64,000 nucleotides of DNA from Bacteriovoracaceae bacterium UBA6153 (GTDB lineage: Bacteria; Bdellovibrionota; Bacteriovoracia; Bacteriovoracales; Bacteriovoracaceae). The position numbers and the translations under genes were made by a program. The stretch spans positions 310,001 to 374,000 of the forward strand of contig DIUR01000033.1 in the NCBI GenBank assembly GCA_002428265.1, given 5' to 3'. This document shows positions 60,430-64,000 of the stretch, piece after piece. The stretch's first letter is position 1. Every line of letters begins with the position of its first letter. A model generated the notes under the pieces. The model saw only the letters and a program-made list of their open reading frames with translations. It was not told the origin of the DNA and did no database searches.

Positions 60430-61215
60430 TTATTTTTTTAGATGAACAACTGTATTAGCAGAGTATTGAGATAAGTTTTTCCATGCATTAATCAGTTCGT
60501 AATTTTTTGAATTAATGTAGACGCCACCATTTTTCTCATCACCGCCGAAAGTATGAACTCCTACAATGAAATTATTTAGGTCGTTCTCAAGAAAAAGCGC
60601 GCTTCCTGACATTCCACCGTAAGAATCACAAAGATAAAAAAATAATTCATCTGTGATTACCCCCGGACAACTAACACTCCAAAGAGTACCGTAGTCTTTG
60701 TCCCCAGGATAGCCTGCAAAAGTGATAGGGAATTCGCGTGTCGCTATGATTTCTTTTTTTTGAATCGCTCTGAAGCCTGCCCATCCCACGAGATCGCCCG
60801 CAGGCCCATCAAGTTCGATAACTGCAAAATCGTATTCTTCTTTCATCGTCTCAATGTATTCTTTTTGAACAAAGATTTTTTTAAATGAGTACGTTGTAGG
60901 AATAAGTCCTGTCGTGAAGGAATTTTTTCCAGGTGAAAAAATAAAGCTCTCACTCCACTCCTTCGTTTTAAAATCATAAATACAATGAGCGGCGGTAAGA
61001 ACCTGACGAGGCCCTATGAGTGTACCAGTGCAAGTGGCTTCAGACTCAGTATCTACAATCAGGCCAATAACTTTATTTCTAAAATTATTTTCTTCTTGAA
61101 CTTCTTTTCTAGAATACTTTCCATGAATGTTTCGTGCATTTAACCCAGTCTCTTCGGAATGAACTCCAAAAGACAGACTGACTAAATAAAGACCTAATAT
61201 TGTAACCTTTTTCAT
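60430..61215 (-). CDS. Trypsin/V8-like secreted serine protease
   Basis: The 261-aa product has a signal peptide (MKKVTILGLYLVSLSFGVHS) and the triad VLTAAHCIYDF (His), YDFAVIELDG (Asp) and DSYGGMSGSALFLEN (Ser). It is a second trypsin-like protease in the window, without a lipobox. It is probably secreted or periplasmic. A DUF3750 gene follows on the same strand. Confidence 0.88.
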   Translation of the reverse strand: MKKVTILGLYLVSLSFGVHSEETGLNARNIHGKYSRKEVQEENNFRNKVIGLIVDTESEATCTGTLIGPRQVLTAAHCIYDFKTKEWSESFIFSPGKNSFTTGLIPTTYSFKKIFVQKEYIETMKEEYDFAVIELDGPAGDLVGWAGFRAIQKKEIIATREFPITFAGYPGDKDYGTLWSVSCPGVITDELFFYLCDSYGGMSGSALFLENDLNNFIVGVHTFGGDEKNGGVYINSKNYELINAWKNLSQYSANTVVHLKK

Positions 61216-61284
61216 GTTAAGTTTTTATTAAAGCAAAACATTTTAATTGCCAAGGAGTATGTAAATTCGCTACATAGCTAAGCT

Positions 61285-61872
61285 ATGAAAATCTTAATTA
61301 AAAGCCTCTTTTTTGCTGTAATATTTCTCTCACAAGTCTATGCAAAGACTCCTCAGACTAACCCTAGGATCGATTCATACTTCGAAGAGTTGAGCTATGA
61401 GAAGGTTGATTTTGAAGCAGTTGGAATGGTTTGTGAACGAGTGGCGGTCAGAGAAGTCGAGTCTATCTATCCTTCTGCAAATTTTAGAATTGTTAATGGA
61501 ATCAGCTATGATGACAAAAAAACAACGATTGGAGAACTAGACGTTGTTATTTTCAATAAAACGACAGATAAAGTTGAAGCTGTTGCGGAAGTAAAATGCT
61601 GGAAGAGTTTTAAAGGTGCACTAAAAAAAGTAAAAGACCAAAGAGTTCGCTTCATCACAAACTTAAATAAGAACATCAAGATCTATGACAAAGATGGAAA
61701 TATTTATTCAAAGGCACAATTCAATCAAGTGCAAAAATATTTTTCAATTTCTCAAGCAGGTGGGATGAATCAAGAATTTGATTTTGAGCTCTCTCTCGAC
61801 TTCAAAGAATTGATGGATCTTCGCTCACGTCTTCTTGACTGTAGAGCACAAGGAAGATGTCCTCGCAGATAA
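61285..61872 (+). CDS. Exported PD-(D/E)XK nuclease-like protein
   Basis: The 195-aa product has a signal peptide (MKILIKSLFFAVIFLSQVYA). It then shows the pattern of a PD-(D/E)XK nuclease core: IGELDVVIF with Asp86 and EAVAEVKCW with Glu102 and Lys104, with an upstream helix carrying VCERVAV and a downstream helix GALKKVKDQRVRFI. Such folds cut or bind nucleic acid. A secreted version would fit a predator that digests prey DNA. The Cys-rich tail (LLDCRAQGRCPRR) adds a disulfide. The call rests on this motif alone. Confidence 0.5.
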   Translation: MKILIKSLFFAVIFLSQVYAKTPQTNPRIDSYFEELSYEKVDFEAVGMVCERVAVREVESIYPSANFRIVNGISYDDKKTTIGELDVVIFNKTTDKVEAVAEVKCWKSFKGALKKVKDQRVRFITNLNKNIKIYDKDGNIYSKAQFNQVQKYFSISQAGGMNQEFDFELSLDFKELMDLRSRLLDCRAQGRCPRR

Positions 61873-62163
61873 TTCTCTCAAAAAAAAATAGATGACTAAT
61901 GTCAGCTTATTGTAAGTATATCTTCACAAATGCTTGTCGTGATTGCTGTCCCTAATGGTATTTTGTTCCTAGATAAGTAAAACATATCATCAGATTTTTT
62001 ATATTCTTTTTTTAAAAATCAAAAATTCTTATAAAAAAAATTCGTATCAAATACATGAACATAACTTCATTTATGAAGTTTTCATAACACCTTTTTTTAC
62101 TCTATACCCCTATTTAAACATTAGAAAAAAGTGACTGACCAAAACGCAGCGGTATTTGTTTCA
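61873..62163. other. AT-rich intergenic region with overlapping palindromes
   Basis: Between the nuclease-like gene and the sigma28-like promoter there is no ORF of note. It holds AACTTCAT-TT-ATGAAGTT (62063-62080) and TTATGAA-GTT-TTCATAA (62071-62087), which overlap. A T7 run follows near 62094-62100, so a weak terminator is possible. Confidence 0.5.
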
Positions 62164-62190
62164 TCAAGGTACTCTTACGTTTACCGATAA
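62164..62190 (+). promoter_or_regulatory. Sigma28 (FliA)-like flagellar promoter
   Basis: TCAAGGTA (62164-62171), an 11-base spacer, and ACCGATAA (62183-62190). The known consensus is TAAAGTTT-N11-GCCGATAA; the -10 matches 7 of 8 and the spacing is exact. It lies about 40 bases before the lipoprotein gene that heads the motAB unit. Confidence 0.6.
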
Positions 62191-62231
62191 AAGTATTGAA
62201 TATTAAAAGACACCACTTTCAAGGATGAAGT

Positions 62232-62858
62232 ATGTTCTGCCAAAAAATAATTTTTCCAATATTTCTCTTAAGTTTTATAAGTGCTTGTTCTAGCACTTCT
62301 ACTGTAAAAATTCAGTCTACTCCAGAAGATGCTGTTGTAAGTGTTATGGACAACAATGGAGTGGCGACAGTGATTGGAAAAACACCTTTAACATCTGCTG
62401 AGAGTGAAGTTTATAGAAGCAGTAATCGTTACTCTCAAATTCAAATAAAAAAAGATAATTATAAACCGCAAGAAATTGTTCTCGTTAAGTCAACAATGGG
62501 TAGTGAGACGATCGTTAACGTGCAATTAACCAAAGAAGAAGCAAACCTAAATGGTATAGAGCAATCCCAGGCGCAAGAAAAAATTGCAAGTGCCGTCGCT
62601 CGTGCCAACGGATTAATTCAATCAAAACAATACGCGGAAGCAGAGGCCATCATGGCAAATTTTGTTGAGCAGTATCCAAACATCAGCGTTGGTTATGACT
62701 ACTTAGGCAATTTGAATTATCTGCAAAAGCGCTTCCCTAAGGCGCTTAGGTTTTACAAAAAAGCACTTAGCCTTAATCCTCAAAACGCAGAAAGAAGAAA
62801 TATCGTCGATAAACTTGAATCCCTTGTGAAGTCTGAAAACTCAGGAGAGGCACTATGA
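62232..62858 (+). CDS. PEGA/TPR lipoprotein of the motor operon
   Basis: The 208-aa product has a lipobox (SFISACSS). A PEGA-like domain follows (VKIQSTPEDAVVSVMDNNG and IGKTPLTSAESEVYR, residues about 25-100), and then TPR repeats in residues 115-200 (YDYLGNLNYLQKRFPKALRFYKKAL). It overlaps motA by four bases and follows a sigma28-like promoter. It may anchor or gate the motor at the outer membrane or peptidoglycan, but this is inference. Confidence 0.75.
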   Translation: MFCQKIIFPIFLLSFISACSSTSTVKIQSTPEDAVVSVMDNNGVATVIGKTPLTSAESEVYRSSNRYSQIQIKKDNYKPQEIVLVKSTMGSETIVNVQLTKEEANLNGIEQSQAQEKIASAVARANGLIQSKQYAEAEAIMANFVEQYPNISVGYDYLGNLNYLQKRFPKALRFYKKALSLNPQNAERRNIVDKLESLVKSENSGEAL

Positions 62859-63658
62859 ATTTTATAATTGGTTTTTTTGTTGCTGTTGCAGGACTTATTG
62901 CAGCTTCAATGCATCTTGAGCAAGGGCCGAAAGACTTCTGGGACTTCGTTGCGTTTGCGGTTGTTTCAGGAGGGACTCTCTCCGTTCTCGTCATGACTAG
63001 ACCTAAAATGAAATTGAAGTTTCTTATGACGAATTTTGCTTATTATCTTTTTGGACCTAAAAAAGACAAAGTAAAATTTATCAAAAGATGTTTTAAAGCA
63101 ATGACAGATAGAAAATTAGAAAATGCTCAAATCAAAAGAATTGAAGACAAAATGATTGTCGACGGCCTTGAAATGATCGAGCTAGGTTTTAGCAAAGAAA
63201 AAATTGAAGACATTCTTGCAGATAGATATATTGCCTACAAAAAATCTATCATGGCCATTTCATCATGGATTAAAAGATGCGCAAAATACCCACCTGCCTT
63301 TGGTCTTGGCGGAACAGTTTTAGGTCTTATCCACTTAATGAAAGGCATCTCAGGTGGACTGGATCCAAAAGATACAGGTCTCCTGATGGCAGTTGCCCTA
63401 GTCGCAACTCTCTACGGCCTTCTGCTTTCAAACTTAGTACTCAACCCTATCTCAGAAGCAATTGCTGAAAAATTAAAATCTGATGAGGAACTCTCAGAAG
63501 CAGCAATCAGAACAGTTCTCATGATTAAAGATGGACACAACCTTCTTGAAAGTCAGGAAGCACTGAACTCTTATTTAGGTGACGAAAAAGAAAAAATTAA
63601 TTTTATGTCTGCAATGGGCCCAATTCAAGAAACTGACGAAGAAGTCGCAGCAGCTTAA
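62855..63658 (+). CDS. motA: MotA-like motor stator subunit
   Basis: The 267-aa product has the MotA-type membrane region (DFVAFAVVSGGTLSVLVMTRP near residue 30-50) and the conserved core RCAKYPPAFGLGGTVLGLIHLMKGI and DTGLLMAVALVATLYGLLLSNLVLNPISE, with a cytoplasmic loop between. It forms the ion channel of the flagellar stator with MotB. The N-terminus overlaps the lipoprotein gene by four bases. TolQ/ExbB proteins are a related alternative, but the MotB partner favours MotA. Confidence 0.88.
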   Translation: MNFIIGFFVAVAGLIAASMHLEQGPKDFWDFVAFAVVSGGTLSVLVMTRPKMKLKFLMTNFAYYLFGPKKDKVKFIKRCFKAMTDRKLENAQIKRIEDKMIVDGLEMIELGFSKEKIEDILADRYIAYKKSIMAISSWIKRCAKYPPAFGLGGTVLGLIHLMKGISGGLDPKDTGLLMAVALVATLYGLLLSNLVLNPISEAIAEKLKSDEELSEAAIRTVLMIKDGHNLLESQEALNSYLGDEKEKINFMSAMGPIQETDEEVAAA

Positions 63659-63668
63659 GGTAAAAAAA

Positions 63669-64000
63669 ATGAGACTGAATAAAAAATTACACAGTGAAGG
63701 ACATGAGGAACATGAAAACGACGAGCTCTGGGCAATCAGCTACGGCGATATGATTACCCTTCTTCTGAGCTTCTTCGTTATTTATTTCTCCATTGATCCA
63801 AAGAAAAACGAGATGGAAAAATTAGATAACCATCTCATTTCCAGCTTTAAAATGGTTGATCTTAAAAATTCTAAAAATATGCCTCCTTCTATCAAAACAG
63901 ATGGAAGTATAAAAACACTTGGAGATGCACCAAAGTTTGAGGCCCTAAAAAATGCCAAAATCACTAAGATTGACGATCGCCTGTTGGTCACTTTTGATCA
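63669..64000 (+). CDS. motB: MotB-like stator subunit, N-terminal part
   Basis: The ORF starts 10 bases after the motA stop and runs off the window after about 110 codons. The N-terminus (MRLNKKLHSEGHEEHENDEL) precedes a single membrane helix with the channel Asp: WAISYGDMITLLLSFFVIYF. The periplasmic part follows, but the OmpA-like peptidoglycan-binding domain lies beyond base 64000. It couples ion flow to rotation with MotA. Confidence 0.88.
   Translation, partial: MRLNKKLHSEGHEEHENDELWAISYGDMITLLLSFFVIYFSIDPKKNEMEKLDNHLISSFKMVDLKNSKNMPPSIKTDGSIKTLGDAPKFEALKNAKITKIDDRLLVTFD

Noticed and set aside
62041..62100. A terminator or CRISPR-like repeat in the AT-rich region
   Set aside because: The palindromes overlap and are not repeated at regular spacing; no cas genes are present.

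Overview
The window looks like ordinary chromosome from a low-GC, Gram-negative, flagellated bacterium of the Bdellovibrionota, most likely the Bacteriovorax/Peredibacter group. This is inference, not a database result. It rests on the AT-rich sequence, the very large share of short exported proteins and lipoproteins, several secreted proteases and a possible secreted nuclease, a MotA/MotB operon, and a serine-palmitoyltransferase gene cluster. Bacteriovorax (formerly Bdellovibrio) stolpii is known to make sphingolipids. I see no prophage, IS element, CRISPR array or rRNA. One tRNA (Phe) is present.

Layout. 1-6180: end of a secreted-protein gene, then an Rrf2-regulated SUF iron-sulfur operon (Rrf2-sufB-sufC-sufD-sufS-Nfu). 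6181-9030: a 49-codon ORF whose ribosome-binding site lies in a perfect inverted repeat, a putative lipoprotein, and a hemF/EamA-transporter pair. 9031-16569: outer-membrane and envelope genes, including a FecR / TPR-barrel / CHASE2-adenylate-cyclase set that may form an envelope-to-cAMP sensor. 16562-21320: a degenerate receiver/HD-GYP protein, a fused 2-oxoacid dehydrogenase E1 and a class II aldolase. 21480-28961: a secreted caspase/legumain-like protein, several small exported proteins, a thioesterase-like protein, a regulator, PepN and a DUF2797 protein.

29036-37730: a PilZ protein, then the putative ceramide operon (SPT-like synthase, GNAT-like acyltransferase, NAD-dependent reductase). 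Close by are a solute-binding protein/histidine kinase pair, a PAP2 phosphatase and a fatty-acid-hydroxylase-family enzyme that could modify the same lipids. 37731-43541: a candidate small RNA, a LysR/YceI divergent pair, apt, a serine hydrolase/esterase pair, and tRNA-Phe. 43606-48494: an arsenic operon (MerR-type regulator, arsC, acr3, arsH) behind a textbook MerR-type promoter, divergent from a Na+/H+ antiporter with a structured leader and a 27-residue membrane peptide, then pyrophosphatase.

48501-61872: exported proteins, a cytochrome P460-like / beta-propeller / DUF1513 group, two trypsin-like proteases, a cysteine-rich repeat protein, a glutaredoxin-type ArsC, DoxX, an XRE-cupin regulator, Fe-SOD and an exported PD-(D/E)XK-like protein. 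62164-64000: a PEGA/TPR lipoprotein, motA and the start of motB behind a sigma28-like promoter.

The best candidates for new biology are the lipid cluster, the antiporter leader plus micropeptide, the SD-sequestering small ORF, the exported caspase-like and nuclease-like proteins, and the candidate sRNA at 37.86 kb.
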